Below are positions 13,349 to 25,800 of a stretch of 64,000 nt of DNA, piece by piece. The DNA comes from Cladocopium goreaui (taxonomy: Eukaryota; Sar; Dinophyceae; Suessiales; Symbiodiniaceae). How positions within the stretch are numbered: the first letter of the stretch is position 1; each line of letters opens with the position of its first letter. The stretch spans positions 62,001 through 126,000 of the forward strand of contig CAMXCT020000264.1 of NCBI GenBank assembly GCA_947184155.2, written 5' to 3'. The notes beneath the pieces were generated by a model that ran no database searches, had not been told where the DNA came from, and saw only the letters and a program-made list of their open reading frames with translations. The translations under genes and the position numbers were made by a program.

Positions 13349-14240
13349 GTGTTGTTGTGTGTTGTTGTGTGTTGTTGTGTGTTGTTGTGTGTTGTTGTGT
13401 GTTGTTGTGTGTTGTTGTGTGTTGTTGTGTGTTGTTGTGTGTTGTTGTGTGTTGTTGTGTGTTGTTGTGTGTTGTTGTGTGTTGTTGTGTGTTGTTGTGT
13501 GTTGTTGTGTGTTGTTGTGTGTTGTTGTGTGTTGTTGTGTGTTGTTGTGTGTTGTTGTGTGTTGTTGTGTGTTGTGTGTGTTGTGTGTTGTTGTGTGTTG
13601 TTGTGTGTTGTTGTGTGTTGTTGTGTGTTGTTGTGTGTTGTTGTGTGTTGTTGTGGTGTGTTGTTGTGTGTTGTTGTGTGTTGTTGTGTGTTGTTGTGTG
13701 TTGTTGTGTGTTGTTGTGTGTTGTTGTGTGTTGTTGTGTGTTGTTGTGTGTTGTGTGTGTGTGTGTGTGTTGTTGTGTTGTTGTGTTGTGTGTGTTGTGT
13801 GTGTGTGTGTGTGTGTGTGTGTTGTTGTTGTTGTGTGTTGTTGTGTGTTGTTGTGTGTTGTTGTGTGTTGTTGTGTGTTGTTGTGTGTTGTTGTGTGTTG
13901 TTGTGTGTTGTTGTGTGTTGTTGTGTGTTGTTGTGTGTTGTTGTGTGTTGTTGTGTGTTGTTGTGTGTTGTTGTGTGTTGTTGTGTGTTGTTGTGTGTTG
14001 TTGTGTGTTGTTGTGTGTTGTTGTGTGTTGTTGTGTGTTGTTGTGTGTTGTTGTGTGTTGTGTGTTGTGTGTGTTGTGTGTTGTGCGTTGTGCGTTGTGC
14101 GTTGTGCGTTGTGCATTGTGCGTTGTGCGTTGTGCATTGTGCGTTGTGTGTTGGTGTTGTTGTTGTTGTTGTCGTCGTTGTTGTTGTTGCTGTTGCTGTT
14201 GGTGTTGTTGTTGTTGGTGTTGGTGTTACCCCTGCAGCGT
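13053..14240. repeat. Giant GT-rich minisatellite, unit TTGTTGTGTG
   Basis: The left part is irregular TGT/TGG sequence. From about 13330 to 13570, 13580-13750 and 13830-14060 the decamer TTGTTGTGTG repeats almost perfectly, interrupted by (TG)n runs near 13755 and 13800. The right part decays into GTGCGTTGT and then TTG repeats. The plus strand is almost free of A and poor in C. It gives open frames of 350-490 codons in several phases, all low-complexity and certainly not genes. Confidence 0.97.
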
Positions 14241-14289
14241 TTTTGCTCGGTTCCGTAGTGGCCGAAAATCGTCAAATCGGTGGTGTTTT

Positions 14290-14531
14290 CGCGTGTTTTT
14301 GCAACTCTCGGAGCAAAAAACACCGTAAATACCGATGTTTTTGGCGGGTCGGAAGCCCAAAACCACAGTATTTACGATGTTTTTTGCCTCTGGTAGTAAA
14401 AAGCACGGTATTTACAGTGTTTTTTGGCCAGCACCTAGCAAAAACACTGGTATTTACGGAGGTTTCACCATGTAACAAAATGTGGTTTCTTGATCCGAAA
14501 AGAACAAAAATACTGTAAATTACAGTATTTT
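14290..14531. repeat. Cluster of GTATTTAC / GTAAATAC palindromic motifs
   Basis: Five related motifs occur in 240 bases: CCGTAAATACCG, CAGTATTTACGATG, CGGTATTTACAGTG, TGGTATTTACGG, and a perfect inverted repeat of two 12-base arms around one base at 14507-14531 (arms AAAATACTGTAA and TTACAGTATTTT). Several are flanked by TGTTTTTTG or CAAAAAACAC. Not coding. Confidence 0.8.
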
Positions 14532-14602
14532 GAGTCTGCTCTTAGGGTGCGTGGGAGGTGTGGAGGGGGGGGGGAGGGGGGTACTAAAATAACTAGCAAT
14601 CT

Positions 14603-14684
14603 CCTGAAGAATCAGGTAACGGGGCTGGCCGCCCTCCCCTTTACTTCGTAAAGTAAAACTCAAGGTAGCCCCTCTGGAGCTACC
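14603..14684. repeat. Four consecutive perfect hairpins
   Basis: CCTGA-AGAA-TCAGG (14603-14616), GGGC-TGGCC-GCCC (14622-14634), CTTTAC-TTC-GTAAAG (14639-14653) and GGTAGC-CCCTCTGGA-GCTACC (14664-14684). A further perfect stem AGCCAC-CACA-GTGGCT lies at 14912-14927. The segment from 14540 to 14960 is more G/C-rich than its surroundings and begins with a poly-G run at 14566-14585. It could be a small mobile element or a transferred organellar fragment; I cannot tell which. Confidence 0.75.
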
Positions 14685-15083
14685 TTTCGTGATTTAGAAA
14701 TGCATTGAATTTGCCTATATCGCAAAGAACGAGTCTCATTCTTGAAAAGAGCCGAATAGCCACGAAGTGGGTGGGACGCGCACGAGGCGGGGGCTTTGCG
14801 ACCACATTGTATCGCGAACGGCGTCCTTTGCCACCTCTCCCCTTTCCTCCTTTCTTTGGGATCGTTAGATCCTCGGGTTCCTTCTCTCCACGGTGTATGG
14901 CCTGTCGAGCCAGCCACCACAGTGGCTACCATGTGAGGCCAGTTGCACCGACTTCCATGCCGCATGAGATGTGAACAAAGCAAGGAGATATGAGTATATA
15001 ATAATATATATATATATATATACGTATAGATATCAGGAGCGTCGTTTCATTTACAATGTGAAGGAGTGCGTTGTCATATTTGC

Positions 15084-18000
15084 TCAGTCCTCCATGTCGT
15101 CATTTCGGTGTCTCGGTGTCCTGCCATGTCTGCCATGTCTGCCATGTCCTGCCTCCTGCTCTTTCCAAAACTCATCGAAGCCTCTGGGCTTTTCGACCTC
15201 TCCCAAGGATTTCCCAGACCAAGGATCCACCGTGGCGTCTTGGAAGGGGTCCATGGCTAGCCATCCCACCCGGATGAGTGATCTGCAAAGTAAGAATCTG
15301 AAGACAGCAAAAGAAGAAATGCGTAAACGAATTGACATGGTCTTCCTGACTATGCTATGCATGCTATGCATGCGCTATGCAAAGGTCATAAATCTTGAAG
15401 CTGAGCCAAAGCACATAAAGCACATAAAGCACGCATGTTAATCTCACACATTCCAGTTCTCATGCGACCTGTGGTGTCTGAATCACATTGCAAGGCCGCT
15501 AAGACGCTAAGACAAGGCCCAGACTGAGGGAGCTAAGGCAGCTAGCCCCTGGCAAGATTTATGAGGCTGATGTCAATCTTTCCACAGCTGGGATCAGCTG
15601 AGTGGATCTGCGCTCTTTCGGTCCACGAGCCATTCTTTTTGCAAGCGATCTGAAACACAACGCAACACGAGTTGGTCATAGTTAGCCATAGTTGGTGTAT
15701 CTGCTCTGTAGTGCCAAACAAAAAATCCACTTTCTGAGGACGAATAAGTGCAAATTTTGGGGCGTGCATTGGTGGTATTTCCCTGATCCATGCGTTCAAT
15801 GCTGCCAATGCGATTCTCTCACAGATCAGATTGGTTCAAAGCATCAACCTCAGTGATGTCACACAAAAAAATTATCGATGTTCCGCCTGACCCTGTGGCA
15901 TGGCAACTAAGTGGCCCACCAATTGACACGTAGTAGATACCTGGAAGCAATCATTGCAGTCACGCTGTCACCTCCTGTGGGAACTTCATCGGGGTTTGGC
16001 TTATGGTCTTTCATTTTGAAGGTATTAAAATGTATTAAAACGTATTGAAACGGATTAGATGCAATATGTGCCAAAAAACAAAAAAATGCATTCACTTAAT
16101 TTTAGGATATTCCATCATGGGTCCTTCAATGGCACCATCACCAAGGGTGACCTCTTGGTCTCTCTGGCAGAGGACCGGACCCATCTGGTTGTGACTCCAA
16201 GGAGGTCAAGAAGTGCCACCTTAGCAGCACCGGCCACCAAAATGGTAGTACTTAGATACCAGGATGGAACGTCCAACTCGGGAAAAGAATAGATGGATGA
16301 AATTCTGAAAGTATAGAGGTGAAAAAAATTATACTTACATTATTATACAGTACTTTACTACACATTATTATATATCATAATATATTATACTGTATATTGA
16401 GTTTTACAAGTGGATCTGTCATCTGTGTTCATTTGCATGGCCGCCAGGCCATCTCGGAAAGGCTTTCGAGCACTGCAGCTCTTCTTTCCAGCCTCAACGC
16501 ATCGCTGAGACAGACCTGCCAAATCCTTGAAATTCAATCTTCTTGGCAAGTTGGAGTAATGTATAGTAATGTTAGAGATTGTTAGAGTATATAGTTGCCC
16601 CTATTGTTGCCCTGAACTTTGTCCAACCTGCTATCTTAAGGAGCCATGACGCGACTGATGTGGTTTGTCCCTGAGATTTTGTCGCGTCAGTTTCTGGTTT
16701 CGTCTGACTCTCGCCTGTTCAGTCTACCAGTCAGGTTCTTAAAGTCAGTCAACTTGAATCAACTTGAGACGTTTTCCTTCTTGCTACTTGATAAAGGCAT
16801 CAAAAAGCTCACATTCTGAATTCAAGACAGTATAAGACAGTATTAAAACACAGGAAACATCCCATGAGACATGTGTTTTTTCTGAGAGAAGCGCTCACTT
16901 GCCTCCAGCGCCAATTCAGAGATCAGGGGGCCTGGACGAATCGAGGGGAAGCTGGACGCCATTGGAACAACTTTTGGGAGGAAATGTATATAGTTCGCCT
17001 AGTTCGCCTAGTTCGCCTCTAGCTCAATATGCTCAATGAATTCCGAGTTCTTCATTACCTTCATATCGTTTCATATGGTTTCGTCTTGTTTCTCCGTTGC
17101 ATAGCCGACAGTGCCCTACAGTCACGACGGATCCGCCTGCTACACCCAGGCGCTGCTCTGGAAAAGTTAGGGCAGGTCGTGCCTCCTCGGACACCCAGCA
17201 CCAAGCATAGACCCAGACGTTCCAACAACGCATCAACAAACGCATCCAACTCACGCTGGGGCGGTTGCAGAGCACAGGCTGCGTGCAATTGAAGCAGACA
17301 GGCCTGGACAAATAGAAATGAATTCCCGGGAAAGGTGCAAGAGTGCCTACTCAACATCCTTTTAAAATCCTTTTGTTGCTGTAAATTCTTCGTTTCAAGT
17401 ACCTCTTTGCTACGACTCTCACTGTCATCTACTCTCCTCGGCTGTCAAGGGCAAAGTTGACTCTTCGTGACCACCTTGCAACGAGCACTCGAATCATTCC
17501 TGCACTTTTGTCTCAAAATTTCTCCGTTGTAGTCCGTTGTAGTCCATTGGTCCATCAGAGTCCAACTGTCCAACTGAATCAATTGAATCAATCGAATCTG
17601 TTGGTCATCTGTGTTTCATCTGGTCATGGCACTCGAAAAAATGGGTTGCTTTGGGCTTCCCAACAGAGACAGGTTGGCAGCGCGACACCTGGCCATCCGA
17701 GCATAGCACGCATAGGCCATCCTGGATCCCCGGTTTTTTCGGTGCAGATTCTGTTTCGAAACACGCAGAAGTCGCAGAACTCTTCATGATTTGCAATGCT
17801 CAGAACAGGGACACTTCTGGCCTGAATGCGGCAAGGAATGCCAGTGGCCTATTCGACGTGCTACAAGCTATTTCATGCTTGATCCGACAAGCTGCAGAAA
17901 GGTTTTTCCAAAGACTTTATAATCTGTATATCCTTTCATATCATCTTTATATATCTTTATATCATGTTGATTCATTTTGAGCCATTCTCCGAGAGGCATC

Positions 18001-18740
18001 ATATCAAGGTCAGGATTCCGGCGTCAGAACTTCCAGTTGTCCAAAGGCAAAGGCCGTGTTTCCGTAGTCATCCATGGTCATCCGTAGTCCACTGAGTCCA
18101 TAAATGGAACAGGCTGGAACAGGCTGGAACAGGCACCTTCAGGATTGGTCTCCCGTTGCCTTTGCTTCCTTGGTGAAAGAAAAATGATGAAAAATGACAG
18201 TTCAATGACGTGCAATCAGAACTGCACTGCAAAAACTGCCACTTTTTTCCCATGATTCCATGATCTTGAAGCCCAGATCATAGTTTCCAACACCGTCCTA
18301 CCGTCCTGCTTGAACAACAGGTTTTCAGTCTCCAAACTATGCTCCAAACATCCATCTGCGCCATCGCCTACATGGACCAAATGGTACCCAAATCTAAACC
18401 AGGGCCTTTCACTGGATACTCTACCGACTCTACCTCATTGTTTACGCTCTAGCTATCTCCACAGGATACTTGTCATTCATGATCAACAAAATTCAATAAG
18501 TAGAAATGACATGAAAGGACCGAAATGCAACGAATTCCTTGCCATGCTGTCGCAATTGTCCACTTTCCTCATTCCTCTGATCAGCGGGAGCTCAGGCCTC
18601 TCGTGCTCCTCACGTGTTCGATGCTGTCTCCGGTATGCCCTGGCAGCTGCTGAAGGATCCACTTGGTCAGCCTTCTTCAAGTTTTCCCTTGGCTCAGGAT
18701 GACTCAGAGACTTCAACATCTTCAGCTTCTTCAACGGTAA
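15084..18740 (-). CDS. Unrecognised minus-strand exons, one or two genes
   Basis: Exon-like stretches: about 18720-18530 (PRENLKKADQVDPSAAARAY and RRQHRTREEHERPELPLI, highly charged), about 17790-17640 (DGLCVLCSDGQVSRCQPVS, or in another frame EEFCDFCVFRNRICTEKTG), about 17290-17110 (ELDAFVDALLERLGLCLVLG), about 16230-16140 (VALLDLLGVTTRWVRSSARE), 16010-15942 (NPDEVPTGGDSVTAMIAS before GTATCT), about 15655-15542 (IACKKNGSWTERAQIHSADP, then TAG) and about 15270-15084 (DPFQDATVDPWSGKSLGEVE, PRGFDEFWKEQEAGH, stop). Frames overlap in several of these and joins were not proved. No family recognised. Confidence 0.35.
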
Positions 18741-19647
18741 TTCTGTGAAATGCACATGAAACCTCCAAGCTTCAGCACATGAAACATAACTGCGAAGGCA
18801 TGCCAAATTATATTCTGACTGGGAAAATGTGACATAATGTGAGAAAGTTCTGAGTACACATCAAAAAAAAGGGAAATGACAGGCTCGCACATGCCACTCA
18901 CAACATGGAACTTGGAAGCAGGCTTCCAAGTGTCCAGCGGTTCCCGGACCACTGTCCTGACAGCTGTGGCCTCTCAGGGCAGCTAGGCTGAGCTGGTTCG
19001 CGCGGCAGTGCTTGGCGCATGCTTGACACAGTTTAACTCTGGATTCAACAGTGTCAAGAGTGTCAAGAGCATCAAGAGTGTCAAGAGTCCTGTTTTTCCC
19101 AGCCAGCGCGTAGATCGGGTGAAATGTCTTGACACGAGAACGCTAATTCAATCTTTTCAAGACGTCTACATGTTACCTGAGAGACAGTGTGCACTAAACT
19201 TTGCCAAAGCCGCTGGCCAGTTTATAGAATATTCAAAGTCCTGTCCAGCTTAAAATTCTGACAGGTGAAATTCTGTAATTAATTAAGAAAACAATCCGCT
19301 CTCAGACAGGTGTAGAGACCCATCATGACACCTCAGCAACAAACTGTGCTGATGTGATTGAATGTGAATGAAAAATACATGTCAAAGTCGTCAAGCACGT
19401 CGCAATCTGTTGGAAATGCCTTAGCGCGCGTCTTTTTTTTGTCCGATGTACATGTATTCACCCTTGGGACACAAAGGTGAATCGAAGCAGAGATGCCTAG
19501 GTCGAGTGTGCTTCAAACACATTCGCAGAGCAACGTTGTGAATTAGACCGAGTCGTTTCAAATGGCAGACTCTGATCTTTCCCGCTATGCTGAGGGCTGG
19601 CTCGTTCAGGAGACAAGCGCCCCGAAAATCACCGGATTACTCTGCAG

Positions 19648-19746
19648 GCCGAGCGTTGGAAAATTTCTTGCTGGCCGAAAATCGAAAGGCCTTCACTACG
19701 GCCCAGAAGGAAACTCTGAATGTAATTGTCAGTGCTGCAACCTCAG
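19648..19746 (+). CDS. Isolated plus-strand exon candidate
   Basis: A 99-base stretch lies between CTGCAG|G and CCTCAG|GTATTG on the plus strand and reads RALENFLLAENRKAFTTAQK and ETLNVIVSAATS. Another plus frame also stays open (starting MADSDLSRYAEGWLVQE at 19562). If real it runs opposite to the rest of the window and lies just downstream of the ABC1 kinase end. Confidence 0.3.
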
Positions 19747-19882
19747 GTATTGCAAAAGGATGGTCTGACGACGAGTCACAAAGAAAACAAAATAGAAAGG
19801 ATGGTCACAACAAATATGATCAATGCATAAACATGCAAAAACCATAAAGGATCATAAAGGTCCTTGAAACACCATTGAAACA

Positions 19883-22800
19883 TCATGAACCCACAGAGCA
19901 ATACAAAGCTGTGCTGTGCCATGCAACGATTGCTACTGCGGCAGCTCGGCCCCGAAATCTCTGAAGTTGAAGCCCACCGATGATCTTCACGGATTTCTCT
20001 CGTCTCTCACGTTGTCGTCTTTCATACGCCGTGGGAGCCGTGGGGGTTGTGGTTAGAGATGTTAGAGCCACCGGAGCTTGAACTGCAGTTGCAGAGTGTG
20101 CAGAGGCAGGACGTGGACGTCGCCAAGGAAAGCGAAGTGAAACACGAAGCCTTTCGGCTAAGGCATTGGAAGCCAAGTCCCGCAAAGGCCTTCCCTTCTT
20201 CCCAGCAAGGCCTTGCAGCAATTGCTGGGCATCAAGATCTGCAAAGATCCTTCTCAGTGCAGATCCCTGGGGCGATGCAAGGACTCGTTGCAAGACCTCT
20301 GCATAATTCGCACTCGAACTCGAACTCGAAGAACTCGCAGAGCTGGCTTCGGCACCGTCGTGGCCAACATGGCTGGTGTGGCCGGCGGTGCTGTTGTCGT
20401 TGGCTTCAGCTGCTTCAGCTTCAGCCTGAGACACCAAGGCGTCCAAGGTCTCCCATTGTGGAGAGCCCGTCTCGGTCACAAAGTTCTGCCGCAAAGCTGC
20501 TACAGCAGCCTCTGGAAACATCGCAAACCAAGGCAGTGTCTCCACAAAATCTCTATCTTAATATGTAACAAAACATCATGTTGTATGACATAATTATGAC
20601 ATGTCTATAATATAGCAAATTGCAATTTCTTTTGTGTAGCAAAAGCTGCATGTGGTTCCAAAGTCTAGGCCTTGGTCTTGGGCGATAGGGCTCTCTGCAT
20701 GGCATATGGGAGAGACGCTTCGTAGATGTTGAAGTCTGGGCGCCTCAGACATGGCTCAACACCGGATGATCCGGAGGATCCAGAGACTTCACGAGAGGCC
20801 AATTTCAATTCAATAACCATTCTATAAATTCTATACCTTTCTGAATTTCCAACTCGTAATGTCCAAATGCGGTTCCGTTTCGCTCATCTCAGAAGTTGTA
20901 ATCAAACTCAAATGCATCACTTTTTGAGCGTTCGAATTTTGAACCACAAACTATTACAGTCAGTAACTATTCATCCAAGTTTTGCCCATTCTTGTAACTG
21001 CAATATTACAATAGACAAGCTATGGATAGCTACTGATAGCTACCGGTAGCTACTTCTTACAGCTACTGTGTACTGCCTCTGCATGTTTTGTTGGTAAGAG
21101 TGCTATGGGCCGTCCAGTCTCACCACCGTACCAAAAATTACCAAACGATTAAATGCTGATAAATGCTGCAATAGTATGCAATAGTATTAAATTGATTCAA
21201 TTCTTGGCCCAGCAATGCTATGTTTTCAACCTCAGACGGCCCAACATGAAGCACGTTGTGCAACTCCTTCTGTCCGAAGTGAAGGGCCTTCTTAGACAAA
21301 TCAGACAGCTGATAGCAACTTGCACCACAAAATTCGAAAAAATAAACGGTACAGTTTCCAGCGCTTGCTTCAAAATTCAAGCAGGAGAGGGGAGAGGAGT
21401 CCAGCTAGAGATGCTGATCATGTTGCAGCTAAAACGGCGGACATGGGACTGCACAAATCTCTGCATGCCAAGCGGCACAACACCGGCAATGCCTTCTAAC
21501 GTGAGGAAGGTTCGAATGAAGAGAATGATGTACCCAGGCATCACCATATGGTAGTGGTAGGACAACTTGGTCAATGCCCCAGCGAGTGCACCAAATCGGC
21601 TCAAGCCTCCTTCTTCTGCCTTCATTTGCTTTTCCAGTGCAGCAGCGAATTCCTCGTCTGGACACCTTTGAAGACAGGTCACAGGTCATGAGAATCCGGA
21701 CAGAACTGAGAATTTGATGACCAAAATTCCATCATCTTCGTCCATTTCCCGAAATCTGAGAATATCGATCTCACTCTGAATCTCACTGCAAATCTCACTT
21801 GTCCATCTTGTCCCTACTCAGTCTACTCTTGTCTTTTTATCGTTTTTATCTGGGTGCCCAACGAGGTGTATTCAAAGACACGGGCTGTTGGGTCGACCAC
21901 CTTTTTGAAGCCGCCCTCATCCCCAACGGCCATGAAGCCAACGTCTGGCCAGCTGTCAAATCAACGGAACAAAAAGACTCAAATGTGACTTGACAAAAGC
22001 ACAGTGGGAAACAAGTTACAGGAAGTTGTAGGAAGTTGCTAAAGCCTTGCACGACCTGTCATCTGTCATCTATCTGTCATCCAAAAGTCAGCAAAAGTTC
22101 TGGCCTTGCATGACTTTGGCCAACAAAAGCCATCGTTCTGCGAGGAGGTGCTGGATTCCAGCCTGAGACAGACTGAAAGCAAGAAAGATGGGAAAGCTGA
22201 GCACAAAGAATCACAACGGTGCAAGCGAAAGAAATGCGTTCCTATACGTTCCTTCACTTTCGAAAATTCAAACCTCAACGAGCCAAGTGACGGCAAACCC
22301 CTCCATGACGTGTGGCTCCACAGTTCCTTAAATTCCCAGGAACAACAACAACAACAACAACAGCAGCAACAACAGCAACAACAGCAACAACAGCAACAAC
22401 AGCAACAACAGCAACAACAACAACAACGACAACAACAACAACAACAACAACATTGATCGAAAATGTTTGGCATATGTTTGCATTTGGCAAGACTGTTCAC
22501 GAACAACTGTAAATGCAAGTCCTACGAATGGCTATACTGCCCCAACTCTGGCAAGTTATAGAAGCAAGCAACTCCAAGACGTTCAAGACCACAAAAACAC
22601 TCTAAAAAATGCAAACAACATGAGAAAGCCAGCTTAAGAGTAGGGCAAGTGTGTGCCAAGGAGAAAATCCAAGCACAGCGTAGAATGTAGCAGATCATAG
22701 CTGAAACAAATAGAAAAAGTAGAAAGCAGGCAAAGCATAGACAACTTCGAGGCTCCCATCAGACCAAAGTCCAAGAAGGCAAGGCGGCCATCCTCCGTGA

Positions 22801-25800
22801 GGATCAAGTTGCCTGCGTGAGGATCTGCCTGCAAAGCGGGGTACCGAAACCTTCGTTTCTGTTGAACAGTTGAAGCTCTAAGATCTCTAAGATCTCGATC
22901 TCTAAGACTCCCACGTGAACAAAGCCGGTGAAGACCAACGAAGACACACAAGCCTCCGATGAGATGGAAAGAAAACATGAATCTCGAGAAAGTGCCATCA
23001 AAAAAAAAAGCGGACCTGCTGAAATTCATCTCAAAGCCATAGGACATTGTCAAAGCATTGCCCATGTGGGACCCCATTCGTGTCTCACGCGCCTCCACAG
23101 CCATGTCCTGAGACATTCGGAGAAGATGTGTGTGCAAACTGCGAAGCGTAACTGCCACATCTTGCTACATCGCCAAACATCTTCACCAAAAATCACCAAA
23201 ATCATCCAACTTGGTAAATGACAGTGCAATTTGGTGCGAGTTCAACATGGTGCTGCTATGTACTGCTGATGTTTGAGGTCAGGTCCACCATCTTCATTCG
23301 TTCTTCCTCACTCTCTATCTCTTGAAGTTTGCGCCCATGGATCCATTCCAAGGTCCTTAGATGTCTTAGATAAGAAATGATAAGAAACTTCAAAAACTTC
23401 AGAAATCTCAAACTTGATCGATCTCAAATATCTCAACTGAATCTCAACCTCACTGCCTCTGAACACAGAGCTGCATCTGTCTACATACGATATACAAATG
23501 TGATCAAATGTGTGCATACATTGTGCTTGTGATTTCCTAAGCATCCCTGACTTTCACCGATTTCTTTGAGAGAAGCGTTCTGAAAGCTAAATGGAATGGC
23601 CAAGGACAAGTTCGATCATGGCCAAGTCACAAGACACGAGCAGTACCCTTCGGTCCAGTATACTCGGGCAGCCAGTGCGGTGCTGTGACGAAAGGCAAAA
23701 AGCGATGTTTCTTCAAAAAGAGCTCGGCATTGTACGCCTCGTTGTGGTAGTCGAGCTCCTTGAAGACGCCCCGTGCTACTTCGTCTGCAATCTTCCTCAA
23801 ATCTAGGTTCTCTCAAAGAGACAGCCCACTATTCGTCAGAACAGTCTACATCAATCTGCAGAATTTTCAACATGGACAAGTTGACAAGTCACGGATACTC
23901 GTCACCTTGACCTCCCCAATACACATCCAGAACCATAAGCCCAAGGGCCTTCAGTAGGCCACAGCACCACGTGTCAGGCAACGTGTCAACGGGCAGTGAC
24001 ATCTTTCCCAAATGGGTTGCTAACATTTGCTAACTATTTAATGCTATTTACAATCTATTTACATGTTATTATATGTTATTTCTGTATGTTCCCAGAAGGC
24101 GAGCCATTAAGTTCAGTACTCTCGAAGAATGTCATGTTTCCGTTCGAAACAAGACCACCTCAACCCTCACGTTTGCATCTTGTATCATCTTGTCATCTTC
24201 ATTTCAATTCATCTTCGCACTTGAAATCACTGGAATCATGTCTTTCCTCATGTCTCCTCTCTTTGGCCCTCTCTTCCTAGAAAATCTCTGCAGCCAACGC
24301 ACCCAGCAGGTCCAATCTAAGGCGACCTGCCGGAACCAGGTGTTGCATTGCTTGGGGCCAGCGAGAGATTTAAGTGATTTTAATGGTACAAATGTTCTGA
24401 TATGTTGTATTGTTTTGTTTGTTTTGTCAGTGTTTGCAGATGTTTTTGCAGACTTGAAACAGGAGGCTCCTCTAAACGGAGCAAACAGAAGGGACAGAAT
24501 GCGAATTCGGACAGAACTGCAGGACATCCACAGTGTCACAGCATCTCCGCCTGCTTCAGGCTACCAGGTCGCTGCACCTTGGGTGACACAAAAATGTCGA
24601 TGCAAGGCGTCCAGAAAAAGCCTCGGCTCCTTTCTGAATCTCTTGGTGCGGACCTATAGTATGTCACAGTTGTAGAACAAAGCATCTTGACAAAACATGC
24701 AGGAATCATAATCGTAATTGATCATAATTGATCATAATTCATCATAATTGATCATAATTGATCATAATGGCATAATGTGTAAAGCCTATGCAGAAAATCC
24801 AGAATTCATCGTGACACACAAAAACCATTGTTGGAGGTCACTGTTGAAGCGTCGGCTTTGGGGAAACTTCCCATGTCCCATGTCCCATGTCCCATGCTGT
24901 CCCTGCCTTCACGGCCACAGTTTGTCCATCCAAAGTCGTTGCTTTGTAGACTTGGCCCAAAGATGCAGCCGCCACGGGCTGCTCTGTGATGGAGGCGAAC
25001 AAAGGAGGCCCTGCAGGGTCACCTTTCAATGTCATACCACCGGGCACCAACGGCCCAGTGTGGTTCAGATCCTCCAGAATGGTGGCAAAAGCAACCTCCG
25101 TGCTGAAGGGCGCGTTTTCCTGAGCGGTAGTAAAATGAAGTAACTGACAACTGAAAAACAAAAGAAACAAAATCTTGGGGATGTCAAAAACTAGCTTGGG
25201 GGTTCAAGAAAATCTTATCCTCGGCATGTTAACACCCCAAGCCGGGCCTGCTGAAGCAGCTTCAACTCCTCCGCTGCTTCATCGCCTTTGGGAGCGTGTC
25301 AAAAAGTGGAGGGAACGGGAGGGAAAGGGAAACATCGGAAAAGAATGGAAAGAACAGATTTGGAAAGGCACTGGAAAATCCTAGAAGAGAACTGGGCCCA
25401 GGAGAAGCGTATGACGCGATGTAGTTTCCAGCATCTTCCGTTTCAAACCGTTGAAATTTCCTCCCAAAAAGCTAAGTTCTAGTGATTCTCGATTCTGAAC
25501 ACTAAGTGATCTTCAGTGATCTTCAGTGATCTTCGATCAGTGTGCAGCAAAGGTACCAATGAGGTCTGGCCTCTCAGACAGAGTCTGTCCAATCTTCACA
25601 AAGACTGGACCCAGCCGAGAGAGAGCAGTGCGTAACATGGCACCACGGGTGCGCTGCTCTGCGGGCAACGACTCCTCCCGGTGCCAATTGTCCCAAACTG
25701 GCCAAAGCTCTTGCAGAATCTCCGACCATCGCCAGGCGATCTCTGCGGGTCTCGAACCTCGACTTTGCAAAGACTTTCAAAGGGTAAAAACACGATGACA

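Noticed and set aside
12878..14518. Open frames of 350-490 codons on both strands
   Set aside because: They are products of the TTGTTGTGTG minisatellite, whose plus strand lacks stop codons; their translations are only Val/Cys/Leu or Thr/His/Asn.
22066..22518. Poly-Cys, poly-Val, poly-Gln and poly-Thr open frames
   Set aside because: They come from the CAA/CAG repeat, which lies in an intron of the ABC1 kinase.
24290..24370. RLRLDLLGALAAEIF on the minus strand as an extra kinase exon
   Set aside because: The ABC1 segment it would represent is already supplied by the exon at 23802-23631, and it does not join in phase.
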